A stretch of DNA of 64,000 nt from Hydractinia symbiolongicarpus (lineage: Eukaryota > Cnidaria > Hydrozoa > Anthoathecata > Hydractiniidae): the NCBI RefSeq assembly GCF_029227915.1, contig NC_079884.1, positions 4,280,001 to 4,344,000 on the forward strand, written 5' to 3'. The number at the start of each line of letters is the position of its first letter. Position 1 is the first letter of the stretch. The notes under the pieces were generated by a model, which saw nothing but the letters and a program-made list of their open reading frames with translations, was not told the DNA's origin and did no database searches. This document shows, piece by piece, positions 13,200 through 27,129 of this stretch. A program made the translations under genes and the position numbers.

Positions 13200-16100
13200 A
13201 GTATAGAAAGAAAGTACCCAGGGTGTAAACTCATTTCCCGAACGATTTTTTAAATTATTTTTTCACCACTAAAACGCATGAGACTTGTAGTTTTCAAAAA
13301 TGTTTTTATTTTTGATGAGACGCTGAATAAAAGAAGTTTAATCGCCGGCAAACGAAAACCCGCCATTTCCCGTAAACCCCGGACTCGGCCCGCATAGTCA
13401 AAAGTATACAAAAAAAGTACCCAGGGAGTAAACTCATTTCCCGAACGATTTTTTAAATTATTTTTTCACCACTAAAGCCCATGAGACTTGTAGTTTTCAG
13501 AAATGTTATCATTTTTGATGAGACGCCTAATGAAAGTGGTTTAATCGCCGGCAAACGAAAACCCGCGATTTCCCGTAAATCCCGGGCTTGGCCCGTATAG
13601 TCGAATGTATACAAAGAAAGTACCATGTGAGTAAACTCATTTCCAAAACGATTTTTTAAATTATCTTTTCATCACTAAAACGCTTGAGACTTGTAGTTTT
13701 CAAAAATGTTTCTATTTTTGATGAGACGCTGAATAAAAGAAGTTTAATCGCCGGCAAACGAAAACCCGCCATTTCCCGTAAACCCCGGACTCGGCCCGCA
13801 TAGTCAAAAGTATACAAAGAAAGTACCCAGGGAGTAAACTCATTTCCCGAACGATTTTTTAAATTATTTTTTCACCACTAAAACGCATGAGACTTGTAGT
13901 TTTCAAAAATGTTTTTATTTTTGATGAGACGCTGAATAAAAGAAGTTTAATCGCCGGTAAACGAAAACCTGCGATTTCCCGTAAATCCCGGACTCGGCCC
14001 GTACAGTCAAAAGTATACAAAGATAGTACCCAGGGTGTAAACTCATTTCCCGAACGATTTTTTAAATTATTATTTCACCACTAAAGCCCATGAGACTTGT
14101 AGTATTTAAAAATATTTTCACTTTTGATGAGACGCTGAATAAAAGAAGTTTAATCGCCGGCAAACGAAAACCCGTGACTTCCCGTAAATCCCGGACTCGG
14201 CCCGTATAGTCAAAAGTATACAAAGAAAGTACCCAGGGAGTAAACTCATTTCCCGAACGATTTTTTAAATTATTATTTCACCACTAAAGCCCATGAGACT
14301 TGTAGTATTTAAAAATATTTTCATTTTTGATGAGACGCTGAATAAAAGAAGTTTAATCGCCGGCAAACGAAAACCCGCGACTTCCCGTAAATCCCGGACT
14401 CGGCCCGTATAGTCAAAAGTATACAAAGAAAGTACCCAGGGAGTGAACTCATTTCCCGAACGATTTTTTAAATTATTTTTTCACCACTAAAACGCATGAG
14501 ACTTGTAGTTTTTAAAAATGTTTTCATTTTTGATGAGACGCTGAATAAAAGAAGTTTAATAGCCGGCAAACGAAAACCTGCGATTTCCCATAAATCCCGG
14601 ACTCGGCCCGTATAGTCAAAAGAATACAAAGAAAGTACCCGGGGTGTAAACTCATTTCCGAACGATTTTTTAAATTATTATTTCACCACTAAAGCCCATG
14701 AGACTTGTAGTTTTTAAAAATGTTTTCATTTTTGATGAGACGCTGAATAAAAGAAGTTTAATTGCCGGCAAACGAAAACCCGCGACTTCCCGTAAATCCC
14801 GGACTCGGCCCGTATAGTCAAAAGTATACAAAGAAAGTACCCAGGGAGTAAACTCATTTCCCGAACGATTTTTTAAATTAATTTTCACCACTAAAACGCA
14901 TGAGACTTGTAGTTTTCAGAAATGTTTTCATTTTTGATGAGACGTTTAATGAAAGTTGTTTAATCGCCAGCAAACAAAAACCCGCGATTTCCCGTAAATC
15001 CCGGGCTTGGCCCGTATAGTCGAATGTATACAAAAAAAGTACCCTGTGAGTAAACTCGTTTCCGAAACGATTTTTTCAATTATCTTTTCACCACTAAAAC
15101 GCATGAGACTTGCAGTTTTCAAAAATGTTTTCATTTTTGATGAGACGCTTAATGAAACAGGTTTAATCGCCGGCAAACGAAAACCCGCGATTTCCCGTAA
15201 ATCCCGGGCTTGGCCCGTATAGTCGAATGTATACAAACAAAGTACCCTGTGAGTAAACTCATTTCCAGAACGATTTTTTAATTTATTTTTTCAACACTAA
15301 AACGCATGAGACTTGTCGTTTTCAAAAATGTTTTCATTTTTGATGAGACGCTGAATAAAAGAAGTTTAATTGCCGGCAAACGAAAACCCGCGACTTCCCG
15401 TAAATCCCGGACTCGGCCCGTATAGTCAAAAGTATACAAAGAAAGTACCCAGGGAGTAAACTCATTTCCCGAACGATTTTTTAAATTAATTTTCACCACT
15501 AAAACGCATGAGACTTGTAGTTTTCAGAAATGTTTTCATTTTTGTTGAGACGTTTAATGAAAGTTGTTTAATGGCCAGCAAACAAAAACCTGCGATTTCC
15601 CGTAAATCCCGGGCTTGGCCCGTATAGTCGAATGTATACAAAGAAAGTACCCTGTGAGTAAACTCGTTTCCGAAACGATTTTTTCAATTATCTTTTCACC
15701 ACTAAAACGCATGAGATTTGCAGTTTTCAAAAATGTTTTCATTTTTGATGAGACGCTTAATGAAACAGGTTTAATCGCCGGCAAACGAAAACCCGCGATT
15801 TCCCGTAAATCCCGGGCTTGGCCCGTATAGTCGAATGTATACAAAGAAAGTACCCTGTGAGTAAACTCATTTCCAGAACGGTTTTTTAATTTATTTTTTC
15901 AACACTAAAACGCATGGGACTTGTAGTTTTCAAAAATGTTTTCATTTTTGATGAGACGCTTAATGAAAGAGGTTTAATCGCCGGAAAACGAAAACCCGAG
16001 ATTTCCCGTAAATCCCGGGCTTGGCCCGTAGAGTCAAAAGTATACAAAGATAGTACCCAGGGAGTAAACTCATTTCCCGAACGATTTTTTAAATTATTAT

Positions 16101-19100
16101 TTCACCACTAAAGCCCATGAGACTTGTAGTATTTAAAAATATTTTCAATTTTGATGAGACGCTGAATAAAAGAAGTTCAATCGCCGGCAAACGAAAACCC
16201 GTGACTTCCCGTAAATCCTGGACTCGGCCCGTATAGTCAAAAGTATACAAAGAAAGTACCGAGGGAGTAAACTCATTTCCCGAACGATTTTTTAAATTAT
16301 TATTTCACCACTAAAGCCCATGAGACTTGTAGTATTTAAAAATATTTTCATTTTTGATGAGACGCTGAATAAAAGAAGTTTAATCGCCGGCAAACGAAAA
16401 CCCGCGACTTCCCGTAAATCCCGGACTCGGCCCGTATAGTCAAAAGTATAGAAAGAAAGTACCCAGGGTGTAAACTCATTTCCCGAACGATTTTTTAAAT
16501 TATTTTTTCACCACTAAAACGCATGAGACTTGTAGTTTTCAAAAATGTTTTTATTTTTGATGAGACGCTGAATAAAAGAAGTTTAATCGCCGGCAAACGA
16601 AAACCCGCCATTTCCCGTAAACCCCGGACTCGGCCCGCATAGTCAAAAGTATACAAAAAAAGTACCCAGGGAGTAAACTCATTTCCCGAACGATTTTTTA
16701 AATTATTTTTTCACCACTAAAGCCCATGAGACTTGTAGTTTTCAGAAATGTTATCATTTTTGATGAGACGCTTAATGAAAGTGGTTTAATCGCCGGCAAA
16801 CGAAAACCCGCGATTTCCCGTAAATCCCGGGCTTGGCCCGTATAGTCGAATGTATACAAAGAAAGTACCATGTGAGTAAACTCATTTCCAAAACGATTTT
16901 TTAAATTATCTTTTCATCACTAAAACGCTTGAGACTTGTAGTTTTCAAAAATGTTTCTATTTTTGATGAGACGCTGAATAAAAGAAGTTTAATCGCCGGC
17001 AAACGAAAACCCGCCATTTCCCGTAAACCCCGGACTCGGCCCGCATAGTCAAAAGTATACAAAGAAAGTACCCAGGGAGTAAACTCATTTCCCGAACGAT
17101 TTTTTAAATTATTTTTTCACCACTAAAACGCATGAGACTTGTAGTTTTCAAAAATGTTTTTATTTTTGATGAGACGCTGAATAAAAGAAGTTTAATCGCC
17201 GGTAAACGAAAACCTGCGATTTCCCGTAAATCCCGGACTCGGCCCGTATAGTCAAAAGTATACAAAGATAGTACCCAGGGTGTAAACTCATTTCCCGAAC
17301 GATTTTTTAAATTATTATTTCACCACTAAAGCCCATGAGACTTGTAGTATTTAAAAATATTTTCACTTTTGATGAGACGCTGAATAAAAGAAGTTTAATC
17401 GCCGGCAAACGAAAACCCGTGACTTCCCGTAAATCCCGGACTCGGCCCGTATAGTCAAAAGTATACAAAGAAAGTACCCAGGGAGTAAACTCATTTCCCG
17501 AACGATTTTTTAAATTATTATTTCACCACTAAAGCCCATGAGACTTGTAGTATTTAAAAATATTTTCATTTTTGATGAGACGCTGAATAAAAGAAGTTTA
17601 ATCGCCGGCAAACGAAAACCCGCGACTTCCCGTAAATCCCGGACTCGGCCCGTATAGTCAAAAGTATAGAAAGAAAGTACCCAGGGTGTAAACTCATTTC
17701 CCGAACGATTTTTTAAATTATTTTTTCACCACTAAAACGCATGAGACTTGTAGTTTTCAAAAATGTTTTTATTTTTGATGAGACGCTGAATAAAAGAAGT
17801 TTAATCGCCGGCAAACGAAAACCCGCCATTTCCCGTAAACCCCGGACTCGGCCCGCATAGTCAAAAGTATACAAAAAAAGTACCCAGGGAGTAAACTCAT
17901 TTCCCGAACGATTTTTTAAATTATTTTTTCACCACTAAAGCCCATGAGACTTGTAGTTTTCAGAAATGTTATCATTTTTGATGAGACGCTTAATGAAAGT
18001 GGTTTAATCGCCGGCAAACGAAAACCCGCGATTTCCCGTAAATCCCGGGCTTGGCCCGTATAGTCGAATGTATACAAAGAAAGTACCATGTGAGTAAACT
18101 CATTTCCAAAACGATTTTTTAAATTATCTTTTCATCACTAAAACGCTTGAGACTTGTAGTTTTCAAAAATGTTTCTATTTCCGAACGATTTTTTAAATTA
18201 TTATTTCACCACTAAAGCCCATGAGACTTGTAGTATTTAAAAATATTTTCACTTTTGATGAGACGCTGAATAAAAGAAGTTTAATCGCCGGCAAACGAAA
18301 ACCCGTGACTTCCCGTAAATCCCGGACTCGGCCCGTATAGTCAAAAGTATACAAAGAAAGTACCCAGGGAGTAAACTCATTTCCCGAACGATTTTTTAAA
18401 TTATTATTTCACCACTAAAGCCCATGAGACTTGTAGTATTTAAAAATATTTTCATTTTTGATGAGACGCTGAATAAAAGAAGTTTAATCGCCGGACGAAA
18501 ACCCGCGACTTCCCGTAAATCCCGGACTCGGCCCGTATAGTCAAAAGTATAGAAAGAAAGTACCCAGGGTGTAAACTCATTTCCCGAACGATTTTTTAAA
18601 TTATTTTTTCACCACTAAAACGCATGAGACTTGTAGTTTTCAAAAATGTTTTTATTTTTGATGAGACGCTGAATAAAAGAAGTTTAATCGCCGGCAAACG
18701 AAAACCCGCCATTTCCCGTAAACCCCGGACTCGGCCCGCATAGTCAAAAGTATACAAAAAAAGTACCCAGGGAGTAAACTCATTTCCCGAACGATTTTTT
18801 AAATTATTTTTTCACCACTAAAGCCCATGAGACTTGTAGTTTTCAGAAATGTTATCATTTTTGATGAGACGCTTAATGAAAGTGGTTTAATCGCCGGCAA
18901 ACGAAAACCCGCGATTTCCCGTAAATCCCGGGCTTGGCCCGTATAGTCGAATGTATACAAAGAAAGTACCATGTGAGTAAACTCATTTCCAAAACGATTT
19001 TTTAAATTATCTTTTCATCACTAAAACGCTTGAGACTTGTAGTTTTCAAAAATGTTTCTATTTTTGATGAGACGCTGAATAAAAGAAGTTTAATCGCCGG

Positions 19101-20090
19101 CAAACGAAAACCCGCCATTTCCCGTAAACCCCGGACTCGGCCCGCATAGTCAAAAGTATACAAAGAAAGTACCCAGGGAGTAAACTCATTTCCCGAACGA
19201 TTTTTTAAATTATTTTTTCACCACTAAAACGCATGAGACTTGTAGTTTTCAAAAATGTTTTTATTTTTGATGAGACGCTGAATAAAAGAAGTTTAATCGC
19301 CGGTAAACGAAAACCTGCGATTTCCCGTAAATCCCGGACTCGGCCCGTATAGTCAAAAGTATACAAAGATAGTACCCAGGGTGTAAACTCATTTCCCGAA
19401 CGATTTTTTAAATTATTATTTCACCACTAAAGCCCATGAGACTTGTAGTATTTAAAAATATTTTCACTTTTGATGAGACGCTGAATAAAAGAAGTTTAAT
19501 CGCCGGCAAACGAAAACCCGTGACTTCCCGTAAATCCCGGACTCGGCCCGTATAGTCAAAAGTATACAAAGAAAGTACCCAGGGAGTAAACTCATTTCCC
19601 GAACGATTTTTTAAATTATTATTTCACCACTAAAGCCCATGAGACTTGTAGTATTTAAAAATATTTTCATTTTTGATGAGACGCTGAATAAAAGAAGTTT
19701 AATCGCCGGCAAACGAAAACCCGCGACTTCCCGTAAACCCCGGACTCGGCCCGCATAGTCAAAAGTATACAAAAAAAGTACCCAGGGAGTAAACTCATTT
19801 CCCGAACGATTTTTTAAATTATTTTTTCACCACTAAAGCCCATGAGACTTGTAGTTTTCAGAAATGTTATCATTTTTGATGAGACGCTTAATGAAAGTGG
19901 TTTAATCGCCGGCAAACGAAAACCCGCGATTTCCCGTAAATCCCGGGCTTGGCCCGTATAGTCGAATGTATACAAAGAAAGTACCATGTGAGTAAACTCA
20001 TTTCCAAAACGATTTTTTAAATTATCTTTTCATCACTAAAACGCTTGAGACTTGTAGTTTTCAAAAATGTTTCTATTTTTGATGAGACGC
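13200..20090. repeat. 6-monomer (1218-bp) higher-order repeat region
   Basis: Two rare markers track the unit. GTATAGAAAG (its last G before AAAG) lies at 13206, 16451, 17669 and 18552. ATGTTTCTATT (its first T) lies at 13707, 16952, 18170, 19053 and 20068. Spacings for both are 3245, 1218 and 883, plus 1015 for the second marker. The 1218-bp interval is six monomers. The 883-bp interval is the same unit minus a 332-bp deletion at about 18178 and a 3-bp deletion near 18494. Confidence 0.82.
14541..16111. repeat. Higher-order repeat block B, copy 1
   Basis: Contains the type with GTTTAATGAAAGTTGTTTAATCGCC, GGGCTTGGCCCG, TCGAATG and CCCTGTGAG. The same order of variants recurs at offset +5550 (from 20091) and, in the third copy, at +8794 (from about 23335). 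All three copies share the same unusual monomers with TTTCCGAAACGATTTTTTCAATTATC, and that combination is otherwise limited to related blocks. Confidence 0.85.
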
Positions 20091-22640
20091 TGAATAAAAG
20101 AAGTTTAATAGCCGGCAAACGAAAACCTGCGATTTCCCATAAATCCCGGACTCGGCCCGTATAGTCAAAAGAATACAAAGAAAGTACCCGGGGTGTAAAC
20201 TCATTTCCCGAACGATTTTTTAAATTATTATTTCACCACTAAAGCCCATGAGACTTGTAGTTTTTAAAAATGTTTTCATTTTTGATGAGACGCTGAATAA
20301 AAAAAGTTTAATTGCCGGCAAACGAAAACCCGCGACTTCCCGTAAATCCCGGACTCGGCCCGTATAGTCAAAAGTATACAAAGAAAGTACCCAGGGAGTA
20401 AACTCATTTCCCGAACGATTTTTTAAATTAATTTTCACCACTAAAACGCATGAGACTTGTAGTTTTCAGAAATGTTTTCATTTTTGATGAGACGTTTAAT
20501 GAAAGTTGTTTAATCGCCAGCAAACAAAAACCCGCGATTTCCCGTAAATCCCGGGCTTGGCCCGTATAGTCGAATGTATACAAAAAAAGTACCCTGTGAG
20601 TAAACTCGTTTCCGAAACGATTTTTTCAATTATCTTTTCACCACTAAAACGCATGAGACTTGCAGTTTTCAAAAATGTTTTCATTTTTGATGAGACGCTT
20701 AATGAAACAGGTTTAATCGCCGGCAAACGAAAACCCGCGATTTCCCGTAAATCCCGGGCTTGGCCCGTATAGTCAAATGTATACAAACAAAGTACCCTGT
20801 GAGTAAACTCATTTCCAGAACGATTTTTTAATTTATTTTTTCAACACTAAAACGCATGAGACTTGTAGTTTTCAAAAATGTTTTCATTTTTGATGAGACG
20901 CTGAATAAAAGAAGTTTAATTGCCGGCAAACGAAAACCCGCGACTTCCCGTAAATCCCGGACTCGGCCCGTATAGTCAAAAGTATACAAAGAAAGTACCC
21001 AGGGAGTAAACTCATTTCCCGAACGATTTTTTAAATTAATTTTCACCACTAAAACGCATGAGACTTGTAGTTTTCAGAAATGTTTTCATTTTTGTTGAGA
21101 CGTTTAATGAAAGTTGTTTAATCGCCAGCAAACAAAAACCTGCGATTTCCCGTAAATCCCGGGCTTGGCCCGTATAGTCGAATGTATACAAAGAAAGTAC
21201 CCTGTGAGTAAACTCGTTTCCGAAACGATTTTTTCAATTATCTTTTCACCACTAAAACGCATGAGATTTGCAGTTTTCAAAAATGTTTTCATTTTTGATG
21301 AGACGCTTAATGAAACAGGTTTAATCGCCGGCAAACGAAAACCCGCGATTTCCCGTAAATCCCGGGCTTGGCCCGTATAGTCGAATGTATACAAAGAAAG
21401 TACCCTGTGAGTAAACTCATTTCCAGAACGGTTTTTTAATTTATTTTTTCAACACTAAAACGCATGGAACTTGTAGTTTTCAAAAATGTTTTCATTTTTG
21501 ATGAGACGCTTAATGAAAGAGGTTTAATCGCCGGAAAACGAAAACCCGAGATTTCCCGTAAATCCCGGGCTTGGCCCGTAGAGTCAAAAGTATACAAAGA
21601 TAGTACCCAGGGAGTAAACTCATTTCCCGAACGATTTTTTAAATTATTATTTCACCACTAAAGCCCATGAGACTTGTAGTATTAAAAAATATTTTCAATT
21701 TTGATGAGACGCTGAATAAAAGAAGTTCAATCGCCGGCAAACGAAAACCCGTGACTTCCCGTAAATCCTGGACTCGGCCCGTATAGTCAAAAGTATACAA
21801 AGAAAGTACCCAGGGAGTAAACTCATTTCCCGAACGATTTTTTAAATTATTATTTCACCACTAAAGCCCATGAGACTTGTAGTATTTAAAAATATTTTCA
21901 TTTTTGATGAGACGCTGAATAAAAGAAGTTTAATCGCCGGCAAACGAAAACCCGCGACTTCCCGTAAATCCCGGACTCGGCCGGTATAGTCGAATGTATA
22001 CAAAGAAAGTACCCTGTGAGTAAACTCATTTCAAAAACCATTTTTTAAATTATCTTTTCACCACTAAAACGCATAAGACTTGTAGTTTTCAAAAATGTTT
22101 TCATTTTTGATGAGACGCTGAATAAAAGAAGTTTAATCGCTGGCAAATGAAAACCCGTGACTTCCCGTAAATCCCGGACTCGGCCCGTATAGTCAAAAGT
22201 ATACAAAGAAAGTACCCAGGGAGTAAACTCATTTCCCGAACGATTTTTTAAATTATTATTTCACCACTAAAGCCCATGAGACTTGTAGTATTTAAAAATA
22301 TTTTCATTTTTAATGAGACGCTAAATAAAAGAAGTTTAATCGCCGCAAACGAAAACCCGCGACTTCCTGTAAATCCCGGACTCGGCCCGTATAGTCAAAA
22401 GTATACAAAGAAAGTACCCAGGGAGTAAACTCATTTCCTGAACGATTTTTTAAATTATTATTTCACCACTAAAGCCCATGAGACTTGTAGTATTTAAAAA
22501 TATTTTCATTTTTGATGAGACGCTGAATAAAAGAAGTTTAATCGCCGGCAAACGAAAACCCGCGACTTCCCGTAAATCCCGGACTCGGCCCGTATAGTCA
22601 AAAGTATACAAAGAAAGTACCCAGGGAGTGAACTCATTTC
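20091..22640. repeat. Higher-order repeat block B, copy 2
   Basis: Matches block B copy 1 at offset 5550 and block B copy 3 at offset 3244 (about 16 monomers). The left edge is a chimeric monomer near 20070-20110: its 5' part is the TTTCTATTTTTG variant of the 1218-bp unit and its 3' part is the TTTAATAGCCGGC variant of block B. The match with copy 3 continues to about 22630, where this copy has GAGTGAACTC and copy 3 has GAGTAAACTC followed by TTTGTCG. Confidence 0.85.
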
Positions 22641-23465
22641 CCGAACGATTTTTTAAATTATTTTTTCACCACTAAAACGCATGAGACTTGTAGTTTTTAA
22701 AAATGTTTTCATTTTTGATGAGACGCTGAATAAAAGAAGTTTAATAGCCGGCAAACGAAAACCTGCGATTTCCCATAAATCCCGGACTCGGCCCGTATAG
22801 TCAAAAGAATACAAAGAAAGTACCCGGGGTGTAAACTCATTTCCCGAACGATTTTTTAAATTATTATTTCACCACTAAAGCCCATGAGACTTGTAGTATT
22901 TAAAAATATTTTCATTTTTAATGAGACGCTAAATAAAAGAAGTTTAATCGCCGCAAACGAAAACCCGCGACTTCCTGTAAATCCCGGACTCGGCCCGTAT
23001 AGTCAAAAGTATACAAAGAAAGTACCCAGGGAGTAAACTCATTTCCTGAACGATTTTTTAAATTATTATTTCACCACTAAAGCCCATGAGACTTGTAGTA
23101 TTTAAAAATATTTTCATTTTTGATGAGACGCTGAATAAAAGAAGTTTAATCGCCGGCAAACGAAAACCCGCGACTTCCCGTAAATCCCGGACTCGGCCCG
23201 TATAGTCAAAAGTATACAAAGAAAGTACCCAGGGAGTGAACTCATTTCCCGAACGATTTTTTAAATTATTTTTTCACCACTAAAACGCATGAGACTTGTA
23301 GTTTTTAAAAATGTTTTCATTTTTGATGAGACGCTGAATAAAAGAAGTTTAATAGCCGGCAAACGAAAACCTGCGATTTCCCATAAATCCCGGACTCGGC
23401 CCGTATAGTCAAAAGAATACAAAGAAAGTACCCGGGGTGTAAACTCATTTCCCGAACGATTTTTT
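22258..23465. repeat. 608-bp (3-monomer) tandem duplication
   Basis: Two adjacent copies of a trimer. A private 1-bp deletion (CGCCGCAAAC instead of CGCCGGCAAAC) lies at 22341 and 22949, exactly 608 bp apart. TTCCTGTAAATCC and AGGGAGTGAACTC recur at the same offset. Sharing of private changes implies a recent local duplication by unequal exchange. Confidence 0.85.
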
Positions 23466-25870
23466 AAATTATTATTTCACCACTAAAGCCCATGAGACTT
23501 GTAGTTTTTAAAAATGTTTTCATTTTTGATGAGACGCTGAATAAAAAAAGTTTAATTGCCGGCAAACGAAAACCCGCGACTTCCCGTAAATCCCGGACTC
23601 GGCCCGTATAGTCAAAAGTATACAAAGAAAGTACCCAGGGAGTAAACTCATTTCCCGAACGATTTTTTAAATTAATTTTCACCACTAAAACGCATGACAC
23701 TTGTAGTTTTCAGAAATGTTTTCATTTTTGATGAGACGTTTAATGAAAGTTGTTTAATCGCCAGCAAACAAAAACCCGCGATTTCCCGTAAATCCCGGGC
23801 TTGGCCCGTATAGTCGAATGTATACAAAAAAAGTACCCTGTGAGTAAACTCGTTTCCGAAACGATTTTTTCAATTATCTTTTCACCACTAAAACGCATGA
23901 GACTTGCAGTTTTCAAAAATGTTTTCATTTTTGATGAGACGCTTAATGAAACAGGTTTAATCGCCGGCAAACGAAAACCCGCGATTTCCCGTAAATCCCG
24001 GGCTTGGCCCGTATAGTCAAATGTATACAAACAAAGTACCCTGTGAGTAAACTCATTTCCAGAACGATTTTTTAATTTATTTTTTCAACACTAAAACGCA
24101 TGAGACTTGTAGTTTTCAAAAATGTTTTCATTTTTGATGAGACGCTGAATAAAAGAAGTTTAATTGCCGGCAAACGAAAACCCGCGACTTCCCGTAAATC
24201 CCGGACTCGGCCCGTATAGTCAAAAGTATACAAAGAAAGTACCCAGGGAGTAAACTCATTTCCCGAACGATTTTTTAAATTAATTTTCACCACTAAAACG
24301 CATGAGACTTGTAGTTTTCAGAAATGTTTTCATTTTTGTTGAGACGTTTAATGAAAGTTGTTTAATCGCCAGCAAACAAAAACCTGCGATTTCCCGTAAA
24401 TCCCGGGCTTGGCCCGTATAGTCGAATGTATACAAAGAAAGTACCCTGTGAGTAAACTCGTTTCCGAAACGATTTTTTCAATTATCTTTTCACCACTAAA
24501 ACGCATGAGATTTGCAGTTTTCAAAAATGTTTTCATTTTTGATGAGACGCTTAATGAAACAGGTTTAATCGCCGGCAAACGAAAACCCGCGATTTCCCGT
24601 AAATCCCGGGCTTGGCCCGTATAGTCGAATGTATACAAAGAAAGTACCCTGTGAGTAAACTCATTTCCAGAACGGTTTTTTAATTTATTTTTTCAACACT
24701 AAAACGCATGGAACTTGTAGTTTTCAAAAATGTTTTCATTTTTGATGAGACGCTTAATGAAAGAGGTTTAATCGCCGGAAAACGAAAACCCGAGATTTCC
24801 CGTAAATCCCGGGCTTGGCCCGTAGAGTCAAAAGTATACAAAGATAGTACCCAGGGAGTAAACTCATTTCCCGAACGATTTTTTAAATTATTATTTCACC
24901 ACTAAAGCCCATGAGACTTGTAGTATTTAAAAATATTTTCAATTTTGATGAGACGCTGAATAAAAGAAGTTCAATCGCCGGCAAACGAAAACCCGTGACT
25001 TCCCGTAAATCCTGGACTCGGCCCGTATAGTCAAAAGTATACAAAGAAAGTACCCAGGGAGTAAACTCATTTCCCGAACGATTTTTTAAATTATTATTTC
25101 ACCACTAAAGCCCATGAGACTTGTAGTATTTAAAAATATTTTCATTTTTGATGAGACGCTGAATAAAAGAAGTTTAATCGCCGGCAAACGAAAACCCGCG
25201 ACTTCCCGTAAATCCCGGACTCGGCCGGTATAGTCGAATGTATACAAAGAAAGTACCCTGTGAGTAAACTCATTTCAAAAACCATTTTTTAAATTATCTT
25301 TTCACCACTAAAACGCATAAGACTTGTAGTTTTCAAAAATGTTTTCATTTTTGATGAGACGCTGAATAAAAGAAGTTTAATCGCCGGCAAATGAAAACCC
25401 GTGACTTCCCGTAAATCCCGGACTCGGCCCGTATAGTCAAAAGTATACAAAGAAAGTACCCAGGGAGTAAACTCATTTCCCGAACGATTTTTTAAATTAT
25501 TATTTCACCACTAAAGCCCATGAGACTTGTAGTATTTAAAAATATTTTCATTTTTGATGAGACGCTAAATAAAAGAAGTTTAATCGCCGCAAACGAAAAC
25601 CCGCGACTTCCTGTAAATCCCGGACTCGGCCCGTATAGTCAAAAGTATACAAAGAAAGTACCCAGGGAGTAAACTCATTTCCCGAACGATTTTTTAAATT
25701 ATTATTTCACCACTAAAGCCCATGAGACTTGTAGTATTTAAAAATATTTTCGTTTTTGATGAGACGCTGAATAAAAGAAGTTTAATCGCCGGCAAACGAA
25801 AACCCGCGACTTCCCGTAAATCCCGGACTCGGCCCGTATAGTCAAAAGTATACAAAGAAAGTACCCAGGG
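23335..25870. repeat. Higher-order repeat block B, copy 3
   Basis: Copy of the segment starting at 20091, 3244 bp downstream. It carries the same single-base markers, for example CGCCGCAAAC at 25585 against 22341. A private change, GCATGACACTTG near 23692-23703, replaces GCATGAGACTTG. The block also contains an intact monomer (about 25119-25321) that resembles the site where the LINE inserted. Confidence 0.83.
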
Positions 25871-27129
25871 AGTAAACTCATTTGTCGAACGATTTTTTAA
25901 ATTATTTTTTCACCACTAAAACGCATGAGACTTGTAGTTTTTAAAAATGTTTTCATTTTTGATGAGACGCTGAATAAAAGAAGTTTAATAGCCGGCAAAC
26001 GAAAACCTGCGATTTCCCATAAATCCCGGGCTTGGCCCGTAGAGTCAAAAGTATACAAAGATAGTACCCAGGGAGTAAACTCATTTCCCGAACGATTTTT
26101 TAAATTATTATTTCACCACTAAAGCCCATGAGACTTGTAGTATTTAAAAATATTTTCAATTTTGATGAGACGCTGAATAAAAGAAGTTCAATCGCCGGCT
26201 AACGAAAACCCGTGACTTCCCGTAAATCCCGGACTCGGCCCGTATAGTCAAAAGTATACAAAGAAAGTACCCAGGGAGTAAACTCATTTCCCGAACGATT
26301 TTTTAAATTATTATTTCACCACTAAAGCCCATGAGACTTGTAGTATTTAAAAATATTTTCATTTTTGATGAGACGCTGAATAAAAGAAGTTTAATCGCCG
26401 GCAAACGAAAACCCGCGACTTCCCGTAAATCCCGGACTCGGCCGGTATAGTCGAATGTATACCAAGAAAGTACCCTGTGAGTAAATTCATTTCAAAAACC
26501 ATTTTTTAAATTATCTTTTCACCACTAAAACGCATAAGACTTTTAGTTTTCAAAAATGTTTTCATTTTTGATGAGACGCTGAATAAAAGAAGTTTAATCG
26601 CCGGCAAACGAAAACCCGCGACTTCCCGTAAATCCCGGACTCGGCCGGTATAGTCGAATGTATACAAAGAAAGTACCCTGTGAGTAAACTCATTTCAAAA
26701 ACCATTTTTTAAATTATCTTTTCACCACTAAAACGCATAAGACTTGTAGTTTTCAAAAATGTTTTCACTTTTGATGAGACGCTGAATAAAAGAAGTTTAA
26801 TCGCCGGCAAATGAAAACCCGTGACTTCCCGTAAATCCCGGACTCGGCCCGTATAGTCAAAAGTATACAAAGAAAGTACCCAGGGAGTAAACTCATTTCC
26901 CGAACGATTTTTTAAATTATTATTTCACCACTAAAGCCCATGAGACTTGTAGTATTTAAAAATATTTTCATTTTTGATGAGACGCTAAATAAAAGAAGTT
27001 TAATCGCCGGCAAACGAAAACCCGCGACTTCCCGTAAATCCCGGACTCGGCCCGTATAGTCAAAAGTATACAAAGAAAGTACCCAGGGAGTAAACTCATT
27101 TCCCGAACGATTTTTTAAATTATTATTTC

